This document shows positions 9,522-18,696 of a DNA stretch of 64,000 bases, piece by piece. How positions within the stretch are numbered: position 1 is the first letter of the stretch; each line of letters starts with the position of its first letter. Under the pieces are notes generated by a model, which was given only the letters and a program-made list of their open reading frames with translations, did not search any database and was not told the origin of the DNA. The DNA comes from Spirochaetota bacterium (lineage in GTDB: Bacteria > Spirochaetota > UBA4802 > JAKQUI01). A program made the position numbers and the translations under genes. The stretch spans positions 62,001-126,000 of the forward strand of contig JAKQUI010000048.1 in NCBI GenBank assembly GCA_029562645.1, read 5' to 3'.

Positions 9522-10355
9522 TCATCGTGCCGCATCATCCGAGGCGGCCAGGGATCGAGCGTGATCGATCATCCGTAGCGCCAGGCGATGTTCGTGGACA
9601 TCATGCACGCGCACGATATCCGCCCCGAAATATGCCGCAATACTGTTGAGCGCGATTGTGCCCGGGAGCCGGTCCTCGCCGTCCTGCAGCAGCCCGCCGA
9701 TAAGGGACTTCCGGGACAGGCCAATCAGGACCGGATAGCCGAGACGCCGAAAATATGTGATATTGTTGATTAGTTTGTAATTATCATCAAGTGTTTTTCC
9801 GAATCCGATGCCCGGATCGACGATTATTTTTTCACGGGCCACCCCATGCTCCTGAGCGATTCGTGCCGATTCCGCCAGCGATTCTGCGATCTCGGTGATC
9901 AGATCGTCATAGTGCGTATTGTGCTGCATTGTGGCGGGCGTCCCCCGCATGTGCATGAGGACGAGATTTGCGCCGGCATCGGCAGCGATCGAGGCGATTG
10001 ACGGATCGGACCGCAGCCCGCTTATATCGTTGATCATGCTGGCCCCGGCCGATATCGCCGCGCGGGCAACCTCTGCTTTATATGTGTCGACGGAAATGGG
10101 TACGGTTACACGATTTCGCAGCGCCTCGATGACCGGGCATACGCGATCGCACTCCTCATGTGACGAGACCGGCCGGGCCCCCGGCCGTGACGATTCTCCG
10201 CCGATATCAATGATGTCCGCTCCCGCGTCGACCATGTCGACTGCACGGGAAACAGCGGCCGCATTATCGTGGTATTTCCCGCCGTCGTAGAATGAATCCG
10301 GCGTTACGTTGAGGATGCCCATAATGAGGGTGCGCGTTCCCAGGTCCGCACGCAT
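9522..10355 (-). CDS. folP: Dihydropteroate synthase
   Basis: A 277-residue TIM-barrel enzyme that condenses 6-hydroxymethyl-7,8-dihydropterin pyrophosphate with p-aminobenzoate in folate synthesis. Signature 1 is MGILNVTPDSFYDGG near the N-terminus. The second signature (DIIDIGGESSRPGA), DPGIGFGKT and GLSRKS are all present. Length is normal for the family. The start codon shares one base with the stop of the upstream barrel gene (TGATG), so it is translationally coupled. Cytoplasmic. Confidence 0.96.
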   Translation of the reverse strand: MRADLGTRTLIMGILNVTPDSFYDGGKYHDNAAAVSRAVDMVDAGADIIDIGGESSRPGARPVSSHEECDRVCPVIEALRNRVTVPISVDTYKAEVARAAISAGASMINDISGLRSDPSIASIAADAGANLVLMHMRGTPATMQHNTHYDDLITEIAESLAESARIAQEHGVAREKIIVDPGIGFGKTLDDNYKLINNITYFRRLGYPVLIGLSRKSLIGGLLQDGEDRLPGTIALNSIAAYFGADIVRVHDVHEHRLALRMIDHARSLAASDDAAR

Positions 10356-11374
10356 CAGAAGCCCCCTGAGGCAGAAACGACATGATTATGCCCGTGATTC
10401 ACCGGATCGTGGGCATATGCGTACGATAGAGAGCATCCTCCAATACGAAAGAGCAGCGAGCCGGTCACGAAATGCGTGCTATAACCGATGGCGACGGCGA
10501 CGACATCACAGATCTGATATTCAATACCGGCCCCGATATCGTATTCGGGAATCGCGAAGGGCCGCCCCGCGCCAAAGACAATGCTCGCGTCAATCGTCGG
10601 AAGCGTGACCGCGGCGCTGAGGCGGATACCCGGCGCGCCGAATGCGCGAACATCGTCGAGCTCTTCGACGCCCTCGATGTGACGGAACCCCGGCCCAAGA
10701 TCTTTGAGGACCATCGCCAACCGGATCAGCGGAAAAACCTCGGCCTGCAGCCCGATATCCGCGCTGCCGGTCTCATAATGGTCGGTTGCGGCCTGCTCGC
10801 GCAGATACTTCAGCGAGACGCCCATCGTTGTGACGCCCATCTTCCAACCATAGGAGCACTGGGCGGCTGATGCGGTATAATCGATCTTCCGCAACAGCTG
10901 TTCGTCATCATCGTAGAGCCCGATCCGTCGCGCCTCGAATCCATAGCCGCCGATCCCCATCACCCCCGAAAAAAGACGAATCGCGATTCCGGCAAAACCC
11001 GCACCGCCATTCAGATTGAGACCGGCGCCGCTCAGGCCGACTTCAAAGGTGTTTTCGCGCGTTTCACCATCGGAAAAGGATGTGAGATCGTTCATCGGTG
11101 GAGTCGCGTACGATTCCTTCGCAAGTCGATCGTCAGAACCGCGTTTCGACGCAAACGATGTTGTGGGAAGATCCGCAAGGCCCGCCGGATTCCAGTATAT
11201 CGAATACACATCATTGATGATCGCATCGGGCATCCTGCCGAGTCCGACCGCGCGGGCGCCAACCCATCCGTTCGCATACGAGGCGTTGAGTTTGGTCGCC
11301 TGCCGCGCCTCGAGCGCCTGCAGTTGCGCAATCACGGTGATTCCGATTGTGAGAAGAACTGCGAATCGGTTCAT
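10355..11374 (-). CDS. UPF0164/PorV-like outer-membrane beta-barrel
   Basis: A 339-residue protein with a signal peptide (about residues 1-20) and a family motif just after it: LNASYANGWVGARAVGLG, then NDVYSIYWNPAGLADL. That motif is typical of the UPF0164/PorV/FadL-related beta-barrels common in spirochaetes. The remaining sequence alternates glycine-rich amphipathic strands and ends in an aromatic residue (GGF), as expected for an outer-membrane barrel. UPF0164 members have been proposed as FadL-like long-chain fatty acid transporters; the substrate here is unknown. It overlaps gmhB (ATGA) and folP. Confidence 0.8.
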   Translation of the reverse strand: MNRFAVLLTIGITVIAQLQALEARQATKLNASYANGWVGARAVGLGRMPDAIINDVYSIYWNPAGLADLPTTSFASKRGSDDRLAKESYATPPMNDLTSFSDGETRENTFEVGLSGAGLNLNGGAGFAGIAIRLFSGVMGIGGYGFEARRIGLYDDDEQLLRKIDYTASAAQCSYGWKMGVTTMGVSLKYLREQAATDHYETGSADIGLQAEVFPLIRLAMVLKDLGPGFRHIEGVEELDDVRAFGAPGIRLSAAVTLPTIDASIVFGAGRPFAIPEYDIGAGIEYQICDVVAVAIGYSTHFVTGSLLFRIGGCSLSYAYAHDPVNHGHNHVVSASGGF

Positions 11375-11901
11375 GGCAGTAGTGCGTCAATCTCCGCGAT
11401 GGATTTCACCTGATAGTCCGGGGTCTCCTCCGCAGAGGACGGAAACACCCCAGTGCCGTGTGTTATAAAAATTGTTCGCATCGCAAAACGTTTTCCGCAG
11501 GCGATATCGGACAGCTTGTCGCCAATGAAAAAGGACCGCTTCATGTCGATTGCGAACCGCTCCGCAAGGACGTCCACCAATGCGCCCTGAGGCTTTCGGC
11601 ATTCGCACTCGCATGATGGATCATGCGGGCAGTATACGACTTCGTCGATACTACCTTCGCCGCATAATTCGAGAAAACGGCGGCTCACGTTACGATACTC
11701 ATCCGGCCTGATGAGCCCGCGGCCGAGTCCGGACTGATTCGAGATGACGAACACGCGGTAGCCTCGCGCGCGAACCCGCGCGATGAGCTCGGGAACCCCG
11801 TCGAACAAGCGCAGAGACTCGGGATCCCGTATGTACCCGGTATCGATATTGAGGGTTCCATCGCGATCGAAGAAAACGGCGGGTGCCGGATCGGTTTTCA
11901 T
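11371..11901 (-). CDS. gmhB: D-glycero-D-manno-heptose-1,7-bisphosphate 7-phosphatase
   Basis: A 176-residue HAD-superfamily phosphatase that removes the 7-phosphate of heptose bisphosphate on the ADP-/GDP-heptose route to LPS core or S-layer sugars. The nucleophile motif is FFDRDGTLN, with SNQSG and GDKLSDI later. A cysteine/histidine loop (CPHDPSCECECRKP) matches the structural zinc site specific to GmhB and the related HisB-N. Length matches the family. It lies 3 bp after tlyA and overlaps the next gene by 4 bp. No other heptose genes are in the window. Confidence 0.88.
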   Translation of the reverse strand: MKTDPAPAVFFDRDGTLNIDTGYIRDPESLRLFDGVPELIARVRARGYRVFVISNQSGLGRGLIRPDEYRNVSRRFLELCGEGSIDEVVYCPHDPSCECECRKPQGALVDVLAERFAIDMKRSFFIGDKLSDIACGKRFAMRTIFITHGTGVFPSSAEETPDYQVKSIAEIDALLP

Positions 11902-11904
11902 CGA

Positions 11905-12726
11905 TTATTCCGCCTCGAATCGTTCATAGGCTTCTGCGATAGCGCACTCGACCATTGTCTCGATCTCTGTCGTTTCAGTGGGTTCGAACGTGTTGCCAAT
12001 GACGAAGTGGACGAAGAATTCAATATTACCGGCCGGTCCCTTTATTGGCGACGGTATAATCGACCGGGGCGTGATGCCGTTCGCAACTGCGCTATCGAGA
12101 AAACGCTTGAGAATCGCTTGGTGGCGATCTCGTCCCCTCACGACCCCTTTTTTATGCTCGCCCTTTGTCGCCTCGAACTGAGGTTTAACGAGCAGGAAGC
12201 CCTCGATCGGAGAAAACACATCGTGAATAACCGGGAAGATTTTCGTGAGTGAGATAAACGACAAATCGGCGACAAGAACACGGATGTTGGCGTCATTGAA
12301 CATGTCGCGGGTGAGGGTTCGAACATTCGTCCGCTCCATGAGCACGACGCGCTGGTCTATTCGAAGACGATATTCGAACTGTCCGTAGCCGACATCGATC
12401 GCGAAAACCCTGGTCGCGCCGTGTGCGAGCAGGCAATCGGTAAAGCCGCCCGTTGAAGCGCCAAGGTCAACCGCTTCAACTCCCGCAACCGAGAACTGCG
12501 CGGCAGTGAGCGCATGATGCAATTTGTCACCGCCCCGGCTCGCGTACACGCCTTTCGGGCGCGAAATCGAAATCGCCTCTGTGCCCGCGATCATCGTCGA
12601 CGGCGTCCGTATCGTTGCGCCATCGACGGAGACCCATCCCGCCATTATCTCCTTTTTCGCGGACTCCCGTGATTTCGAAAGTCCGTGCGTAGAGAGATGC
12701 ACGTCGAGACGGGTAGCGCGCTGCAT
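11905..12726 (-). CDS. tlyA: TlyA-type rRNA 2'-O-methyltransferase
   Basis: About 273 residues: an N-terminal S4 RNA-binding domain (LDVHLSTHGLSKSRESAKKE) and an FtsJ-type SAM methyltransferase domain with motif I VDLGASTGGFTDCLL. TlyA family enzymes methylate the 2'-OH of cytidines in 16S and/or 23S rRNA, and many are misannotated as hemolysin A. Two GTG codons (12732 and 12729) precede the ATG at 12726; the ATG is preferred because it lies closer to the S4 start, but the difference is only two residues. Linked to dxs and rny in one operon, a common arrangement. Confidence 0.93.
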   Translation of the reverse strand: MQRATRLDVHLSTHGLSKSRESAKKEIMAGWVSVDGATIRTPSTMIAGTEAISISRPKGVYASRGGDKLHHALTAAQFSVAGVEAVDLGASTGGFTDCLLAHGATRVFAIDVGYGQFEYRLRIDQRVVLMERTNVRTLTRDMFNDANIRVLVADLSFISLTKIFPVIHDVFSPIEGFLLVKPQFEATKGEHKKGVVRGRDRHQAILKRFLDSAVANGITPRSIIPSPIKGPAGNIEFFVHFVIGNTFEPTETTEIETMVECAIAEAYERFEAE

Positions 12727-12735
12727 CACCACCGC

Positions 12736-14616
12736 TCACTTGCCACACGCGCGAAGAAGGCGCGTGACGATCGAATCGACATCCATGCCGTGCAGCGTGA
12801 AGAGGTCCTCGTTTTTCCCGTGCGTAACGAATGCGTCTGGAAACCCGACCGAAAAAAGCCGCTTCGAGGCAAGCGCGCACGGCAGCATGGCGGATATCAT
12901 TTCACCAACGCCGCCAATCATGATTCCGTTTTCCATGGTGATAAAATGGCGGGTTTGCCGAACAATCTGCGTGATAGTCGTACTATCGAGCGGTTTGATG
13001 CTCAGAAGATTTATGACGGTTGATTTCATCCGATGAGACTTGAGCGTGTCGTGTACCGCAAGCGCGCGGCTGACCATGTCGCCAACAGCGAAAATCGCTA
13101 CATCGTTTCCCTGCGTGAGCTTGTGCGCCGCACCGGGCGTAAAACGATTGTGCTTGCCGAAGGCAATTGAGGCGTCGTCGGTTTTGCCGCGGGGGAACCG
13201 TATCGCCAGGGGACCGGAGTCATGGCGCACCGCATAGTATATCATGTCGCGTAATTCGAGGGCGTCAGACGGCGCGAGGATGGTCATGTTCGGAACGTTT
13301 TTCAAGATCGCTATATCGAAAATGCCGTGATGCGTCTCGCCGTCGTCTCCGACGATGCCGGCCCGGTCGATGAGCAATCGGACCGGAAGCCGCATGATGG
13401 CGACATCGTGAATGAGCTGATCGATGGCGCGCTGCAGAAAGGTCGAATAGATTGACACGAACGGCTTCATCCCTTTCGACGCCATCGCCGCGGCGAATGT
13501 CAGTGCGTGCTGCTCCGCGATTCCCACATCGAAAAACCGTCGAGGTGCGATTTTCTCGAACTCGTACAGCCCGGTTCCGAGCTTCATCGCGGCGGTAATG
13601 GCCACGATGTTCTTGTCCGTGCGGGCTATCGAAGCGAGCGTTTTTCCGGCGACAGCCGAAAATGAAATCCCGCCTGTGGCGATCGATTTCCCGCTCTTGA
13701 TGTCGAAGGGACCGATGCCGTGAAATCGGGCCGGGTCTTTTTCGGCGTGCTCGTATCCCTTTCCCTTCTTCGTTATTACATGCACAATGCGCGGCCCAGA
13801 GTTGATTTCGCGAATTCGCCGAAAAAGATCGATCATGAGCTCGATATTGTGTCCATCGACCGGACCGAAGTAGCGAATCCCCAGCGCCTCGAAAAAATGA
13901 CCGGGCAACAGGATGCCCTTGAGGCTCGCTTCCATTTTGTACAAGAACTCGTAGAGCGCATTGCCGTAGCGGGGGATGCGTTTGATGATCGTATGGGAGC
14001 GACGCCGCAACCGGTTGTAGAGGGAACCGGTTATGAGCTTCATGAGATACTCGGACAGCGCACCGACATTTTTTGATATGGAGTGCTCGTTGTCATTAAT
14101 GACGATGATGACGTTTTTCCGAAGGTGGCCGATGTGGTTGAGCGCCTCGAAGGCCATGCCGCCGGTCAGGGAGCCGTCGCCGATGACGCCGATGATGTCG
14201 TATCGCTGCTTCTTGAAATCGCGCGCGACGGCCTCGCCCACGGCGAGCGAGAGACTGGTGCTGCTGTGCCCCGTATTGAACGCGTCGAACTCTGATTCGT
14301 CGCGCTTGGGAAAACCGCTGATGCCGCCATAGGTGCGCAGAGAGGCGAAACGGTCCTTGCGTCCGGTGATGATCTTATGCGCATAGCACTGATGGCCGAC
14401 GTCCCAGATGATCTTGTCGCGCGGGGTATTGAATACGTAGTGAAGCGCGATCGTCAATTCGACAACGCCCAGTGACGACGCAAGATGGCCGCCGTTTCGA
14501 GAAACGACCTCAATGATGTAATCACGCACCTCGTCTGCAAGCTGCGCGAGCTTATCCGGCGAGAGACGTCGAAGATCATGTACTGAATGTAACGAGCTTA
14601 ACAACACAGAACGCAC
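12736..14616 (-). CDS. dxs: 1-deoxy-D-xylulose-5-phosphate synthase
   Basis: A 626-residue ThDP enzyme that condenses pyruvate and glyceraldehyde-3-phosphate, the first step of the MEP isoprenoid pathway. Transketolase-like features are visible: WDVGHQCYAHKI, the ThDP motif GDGSLTGGMAFEAL, FNTGHSSTS, the pyrimidine domain DVGIAEQHALTFAA, and DGETHHGIFDI. Full length. The start appears to be GTG, 2 bp after the ymdB stop, without an obvious ribosome site, so it is probably translated by coupling. The MEP pathway is thus used for isoprenoids. Confidence 0.96.
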   Translation of the reverse strand: MRSVLLSSLHSVHDLRRLSPDKLAQLADEVRDYIIEVVSRNGGHLASSLGVVELTIALHYVFNTPRDKIIWDVGHQCYAHKIITGRKDRFASLRTYGGISGFPKRDESEFDAFNTGHSSTSLSLAVGEAVARDFKKQRYDIIGVIGDGSLTGGMAFEALNHIGHLRKNVIIVINDNEHSISKNVGALSEYLMKLITGSLYNRLRRRSHTIIKRIPRYGNALYEFLYKMEASLKGILLPGHFFEALGIRYFGPVDGHNIELMIDLFRRIREINSGPRIVHVITKKGKGYEHAEKDPARFHGIGPFDIKSGKSIATGGISFSAVAGKTLASIARTDKNIVAITAAMKLGTGLYEFEKIAPRRFFDVGIAEQHALTFAAAMASKGMKPFVSIYSTFLQRAIDQLIHDVAIMRLPVRLLIDRAGIVGDDGETHHGIFDIAILKNVPNMTILAPSDALELRDMIYYAVRHDSGPLAIRFPRGKTDDASIAFGKHNRFTPGAAHKLTQGNDVAIFAVGDMVSRALAVHDTLKSHRMKSTVINLLSIKPLDSTTITQIVRQTRHFITMENGIMIGGVGEMISAMLPCALASKRLFSVGFPDAFVTHGKNEDLFTLHGMDVDSIVTRLLRACGK

Positions 14617-14618
14617 CG

Positions 14619-15398
14619 TTATTCGTTTATTCGAACAATATTGATCGTCTTCCCCTGTCGGTCGATCGTGAACACCGCGCCATTGATCTTCTCATTCCCG
14701 CCGGCGACATCGAACGGGACGCGCGTCTGGGTGAGAAAGTTCTGGATCGATTTTTCCTTGTCGACGCCGATCACCGAATTGAACGAGCCCGTCATGCCCA
14801 CGTCGCTGATGTATCCCGTGCCCTTGGTCAGCACCTCGTCATCGGCCGTCTGCACATGCGTATGCGTGCCGAAGACCACGCTCGCCCGCCCGTCGCAATA
14901 CCAGCCGAAGGCCCGCTTCTCCGAGGTCGCCTCTGCGTGAAAATCGACGATGATGATCCGCGCGCGTTCTCGCACCTCATTGTAGATGGCGTCGAACTTG
15001 CGGAAGGGGCAATCCACCATCGCCAGCTCGATGCGTCCGATAAGGTTGATGACGCATACCGGCGTTTCGCCGACGCGGGTGATGCAATACCCGCGACCCG
15101 GAGCGCCCTGCGGATAATTCGCCGGGCGCAGCAGTCGCGGCTCGATGTCGATGATCTCAAGGATCTTCCGGCTGTGCCAAATGTGGTTGCCGGAGGTGAT
15201 GACATCCACGCCATAGGAGAGCAGTTCGCTTGCGTTCTTCGGCTGCAGCGAATGCCCGCCCGAGGCGTTCTCTCCGTTGGCGATGACGAAATCAACATTG
15301 TGCCGCGCAACCAATGCTTTCAGATTGCGCTCGATGAGGTCACGCCCCGGGCTCCCAACGATGTCGCCGATCGCGAGGACGGCAATGGTGTCACTCAT
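14619..15398 (-). CDS. ymdB: YmdB-like metallophosphoesterase (TIGR00282 family)
   Basis: A 259-residue binuclear metallophosphoesterase. Metal-binding motifs include GDIVGSPGRD, NGENASGGHS, SGNHIWHSRK, VDFHAEATSEK and GTHTHVQTAD. The Bacillus relative YmdB hydrolyses 2',3'-cyclic nucleotides and affects RNA decay and biofilm. As in Bacillus, it is directly downstream of rny, 14 bp away, which suggests the RNA-turnover role is kept. The exact substrate is not provable from sequence. Confidence 0.92.
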   Translation of the reverse strand: MSDTIAVLAIGDIVGSPGRDLIERNLKALVARHNVDFVIANGENASGGHSLQPKNASELLSYGVDVITSGNHIWHSRKILEIIDIEPRLLRPANYPQGAPGRGYCITRVGETPVCVINLIGRIELAMVDCPFRKFDAIYNEVRERARIIIVDFHAEATSEKRAFGWYCDGRASVVFGTHTHVQTADDEVLTKGTGYISDVGMTGSFNSVIGVDKEKSIQNFLTQTRVPFDVAGGNEKINGAVFTIDRQGKTINIVRINE

Positions 15399-15412
15399 GC
15401 GCGGTCCGCCGG

Positions 15413-16951
15413 CTACTTCGCATAATCGACAACCCGCGTTTCACGGATCACGGTAACCCGCACGATGCCGGGATACTTGAGCTCGGTTTCGATCTTGTGC
15501 GCGATTTCGCGGGCGAGCGATTCCGCGCGATCGTCGCTGATCACGTCGTTTGCCACCAGCACGCGTATCTCGCGCCCGGCCTGGATGGCGTAGCATTTCT
15601 CGACGCCTTTGAAGGACATTGCGATGTGCTCGAGATTGTCCAGTCGCTTCAGGTAGGTGTCGAGCGATTCCTTGCGCGCGCCCGGACGCGACGCCGAGAT
15701 CGCGTCGGCCACCTGGATGAGCGTCGCCTCGAACGATTCCGGCTCCTTGTCGTTGTGGTGAGACGCGATCACGTTTACCACCACGTCGTTTTCGCCGAAT
15801 TTCTTCGCCATGTCGGCCCCCACCAACGCGTGGGCGCCCTCCCCCTCGGCCATGCTCCCCTTTCCGATATCGTGAAGCAGTCCGGAGCGCTTTGCAAGCA
15901 GGACATCAAGCTTGAGCTCGCCGGCCATGATGCCCGCGAGGTTCGCGACCTCCTTGCTGTGTGAAAGGACGTTTTGCCCGTAGCTGCTGCGGTACTTCAG
16001 CTTCCCGATTGCGTAGAGCGCGTCCTTGCTCATGCCGGGAATGCCCAGCTCGAACGAGGATTTTTCGCCCTCCTCGAGCATGTTCGCCTCGATCTCATTG
16101 CGCACCTTCTCGACCACCTCCTCGATGCGCGCGGGGTGAATGCGCCCATCGTGAATCAGCCGCTCGAGGGACTGCCGGGCGATCTCGCGTCGCACGGGAT
16201 CGAAACCGGAAATCACCACGACCTCCGGCGTGTCGTCGATGATCATGTCCACGCCGGTCAGGTTCTCCAGCGTGCGAATATTGCGCCCCTCGCGGCCGAT
16301 GATGCGCCCTTTCATGTCGTCCGAAGGCAGCGGCACGGTGGTGATGGTGCTCTCGGACGTGAAATCGGACGCATTGCGCTGTATGGCCGTGAGGACGACC
16401 TCCTTGGCCTTCTTGTCGGCGGTCCGGCGCGCCTCCTCCTCGATCTTGTTGATGAGGCGGGTCGAATCAAACCGTATTTCGTTTTCGAGGTTTTTCAGGA
16501 GCATCTTCTTCGCCTCGTCGGTGGAAAGGCCCGAAATCCGCTCAAGCTCCTTACGATGGCTTTCGAATTCCTTGCGCAATTCATCTTCCTTTTCGACGAT
16601 CTCGTCTTCCCTGGCCTTCAGCACCTTCTCCTGCTTGTCGAGCTGGCCATTTCGCTGATCGCAGGCCTCTTCCTTCTGTATGATCCGTTTCTCGATGTTC
16701 TGCAATTCCTGCCGACGATCGCGCATCTCCTTTTCGAAGCCGTTCTTCTCCTTGAGGATCTGGTCCTTCGCCTCGATGAGAAGCTCCTTGCGCTTTGCGT
16801 CCGCCTCCTTGACCGCGTCCTGTACGATGCGGATGGAGCGCGACTCCGCCGACGACAGCTTTATTTTACCCAGGTACGCGCGCAGGGCAAACCCGGCAAT
16901 TCCAGACATGATCGAGAGAACGATGATCAGGAGGAGCGTTGTAAGTTCCAT
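15413..16951 (-). CDS. rny: Ribonuclease Y
   Basis: A 512-residue membrane-anchored endoribonuclease that starts mRNA decay. An N-terminal membrane helix (about residues 3-25) is followed by a long charged coiled coil (about 30-200), a KH domain (GRIIGREGRNIRTLENLTGV) and an HD domain with LLHDIGKG and ASHHNDKEP. The ATG at 16951 is chosen over one 22 codons upstream because it has a perfect GGAGG eight bases before it and places the helix at the terminus. It heads a run with ymdB, dxs and tlyA. Confidence 0.96.
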   Translation of the reverse strand: MELTTLLLIIVLSIMSGIAGFALRAYLGKIKLSSAESRSIRIVQDAVKEADAKRKELLIEAKDQILKEKNGFEKEMRDRRQELQNIEKRIIQKEEACDQRNGQLDKQEKVLKAREDEIVEKEDELRKEFESHRKELERISGLSTDEAKKMLLKNLENEIRFDSTRLINKIEEEARRTADKKAKEVVLTAIQRNASDFTSESTITTVPLPSDDMKGRIIGREGRNIRTLENLTGVDMIIDDTPEVVVISGFDPVRREIARQSLERLIHDGRIHPARIEEVVEKVRNEIEANMLEEGEKSSFELGIPGMSKDALYAIGKLKYRSSYGQNVLSHSKEVANLAGIMAGELKLDVLLAKRSGLLHDIGKGSMAEGEGAHALVGADMAKKFGENDVVVNVIASHHNDKEPESFEATLIQVADAISASRPGARKESLDTYLKRLDNLEHIAMSFKGVEKCYAIQAGREIRVLVANDVISDDRAESLAREIAHKIETELKYPGIVRVTVIRETRVVDYAK

Positions 16952-17035
16952 GTGATTTCCTCCACGGTTACGTGAGTGTCGCGCGAAATGCGTGCGCGCG
17001 ATACGACCAAACAACAAACACGCCCGGCGGCAGGC

Positions 17036-18043
17036 CTACTTGACCTGCAGCTGGGTAACAATAGCCAAATCGTACACGTCAAATTCGTTCGCCCCCCGGG
17101 AGATGTCATTGAACGGCTTTTGCAGTCCGTAAATGATCGGCCCCAGGAGCTTCGCGTTCCCGAAGTGCTTTACCAGTTTTGATCCGATATTCGCGGCGTC
17201 GAGGTTCGGAAAGATGAGTATGTTCGCGTTTCCGTTCAGCGCGTTCTCCGGGGCCTTCAGTTCGCTGGCGATCGGCGAGATGGCCGCGTCGAGCTGCAGT
17301 TCGCCGTCGATGAGGTACTCGGGCATCTTCTCGCGGGCGCGCTCGGTGGCGATGCGCATCTTGTCCACCGACCGCCCTTCCGAGCTCCCCTTCGTGGAGT
17401 AGGAAAGGAACGCGATCCGCGGTTCGAGATTGAGATACAGCCGCAGGTAGCGTGCGGCGGCCTCGGCGATTTTGCAGAGCACGCCCACGGATGGGTCGGA
17501 ATTGACCACGGGGTCCGCCATGAGGATCACGCCCTCGTCGCCGATGACCGACTTGAATCGGCGTTCGCGCGAATCCGCGTACACCATGCTGAATGCGGTA
17601 ATCACGCCGATCATCCGGTCGGCCTTGATGACGTTCAATCCCGTCCGCAGGATTTGCGCGGTGCTGGTGCGAAGGCCGGCGATGTACGCGTCCACCTCCC
17701 CCAGGCGCAGCATGAGCGCACCCAGAACGATCGGATCGTTCACGTCGTTCATGATTCGTTCTTGCTCGAGGACGCTCAGGTTCCTGGCGCGGCGATATTC
17801 GTCGGCATATCGGGGATTTTTCGCCGTTTTACCGGCGTCGATGACCGAGAAGACCTTTTTGTTCAGCTCGACCGTGCGGGCGTTTTCGTTGATGATGTCG
17901 GCATTGCCGATGAGCACGGCCTCTCCGAGCAGGCCGTCACCGCTCAGCATTGCAAGGCCCTTCATCACGCGAATGTCGTCACCCTCGGGGAAAACGATCC
18001 TTCGCGGGCGCGCGCGAACCTTCTGTTTGAAAATTTCGAGAAT
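17036..18043 (-). CDS. pta: Phosphate acetyltransferase, ATT start
   Basis: A roughly 335-residue Pta of the short PF01515 type that interconverts acetyl-CoA and acetyl phosphate (a phosphate butyryltransferase-like substrate is possible). From the first available ATG (17968) the product would lack the conserved N-terminal block. The frame continues upstream through RRIVFPEGDDIRV, the family's N-terminal motif, back to a TGA. The only plausible initiation codon between is ATT at 18043, preceded by GGAGG with a six-base gap. Later motifs such as GLRTSTAQILRTG and FLSYSTKGSSEG are typical. An acetate kinase gene is not seen in the window. It lies 93 bp after coaD. Confidence 0.9.
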   Translation of the reverse strand: MLEIFKQKVRARPRRIVFPEGDDIRVMKGLAMLSGDGLLGEAVLIGNADIINENARTVELNKKVFSVIDAGKTAKNPRYADEYRRARNLSVLEQERIMNDVNDPIVLGALMLRLGEVDAYIAGLRTSTAQILRTGLNVIKADRMIGVITAFSMVYADSRERRFKSVIGDEGVILMADPVVNSDPSVGVLCKIAEAAARYLRLYLNLEPRIAFLSYSTKGSSEGRSVDKMRIATERAREKMPEYLIDGELQLDAAISPIASELKAPENALNGNANILIFPNLDAANIGSKLVKHFGNAKLLGPIIYGLQKPFNDISRGANEFDVYDLAIVTQLQVK

Positions 18044-18049
18044 GACGTC

Positions 18050-18054
18050 CCTCC
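18050..18054 (-). promoter_or_regulatory. Shine-Dalgarno supporting the ATT start of pta
   Basis: The minus strand reads GGAGG here, six bases before the ATT codon at 18043-18041. It decides the start: the frame is closed by TGA just upstream, and the alternative ATG at 17968 has only a badly spaced GAGGG and would delete the conserved PEG motif. Confidence 0.65.
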
Positions 18055-18136
18055 ATCGTACTCACACGTACGTGCGTTTCGGCGACAATACAGCCGACAA
18101 CGCGTCATCCGGCGCACAACGATGCCGCCGGCGGTG

Positions 18137-18619
18137 TTAGGAGGAAAGCTTTTCCTGGAGGCGTTGCTGGACGAATTGGGGGACAAAAGACGAGACATCG
18201 CCGCCATAGCTGGCAACCTCGCGAACAATGTTCGACGAGATGAACGAATATTCGCCTTTTGTCATGAGGAAAATGGTATCGATATCGGGCGCCAGCTGTC
18301 TGTTGAGCAACGCGATCGCGTATTCGTAGTCGAAATCCACGATCGCCCGCAACCCACGGACGATGAAGGAAACGTCGCTATTCTTGCAGAAATCGACGAG
18401 CAAACCGTCGAAGGTGGCTACCTCGATGGTATTATCGCCGGTATCGCAACATGCGCGAAGCATATCCATCCGTTCTTCAATCGAGAAGAGGGGCTTCTTC
18501 GAGCTGTTCCGGGCAACCGCGATGATGAGACGATCGCACAACCGCTTCGCCCGTTCAATGATATCTAAGTGACCATTTGTTAACGGATCAAATGATCCAG
18601 GGTAAATGCCAATTCGCAT
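18137..18619 (-). CDS. coaD: Phosphopantetheine adenylyltransferase
   Basis: A 160-residue nucleotidyltransferase that converts 4'-phosphopantetheine and ATP to dephospho-CoA, the fourth step of CoA synthesis. The (T/H)xGH-type motif is in GIYPGSFDPLTNGHLDII, and the second signature is SFISSNIVRE. The ATG at 18619 is preferred over one 17 codons upstream because coaD proteins begin just before GIYPGSFDP. A perfect TTGACA at 18681-18676 lies upstream, but no good -10 follows. It is the first of the long minus-strand run. Confidence 0.95.
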   Translation of the reverse strand: MRIGIYPGSFDPLTNGHLDIIERAKRLCDRLIIAVARNSSKKPLFSIEERMDMLRACCDTGDNTIEVATFDGLLVDFCKNSDVSFIVRGLRAIVDFDYEYAIALLNRQLAPDIDTIFLMTKGEYSFISSNIVREVASYGGDVSSFVPQFVQQRLQEKLSS

Positions 18620-18696
18620 CAGAAATTGCACCAGTGCTTTTCTCACGAAAATAACGCTATTTAAGTACATATATTTGTCAACAACAAATCGCGAAG

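Noticed and set aside
18065-18074. 10-bp palindrome CACGTACGTG between coaD and pta
   Set aside because: Short and without a known regulator or a second copy seen; too weak to call an operator.
18654-18681. Possible coaD promoter
   Set aside because: The -35 TTGACA is perfect but the -10 at 16 bp (TAGCGT) is poor.
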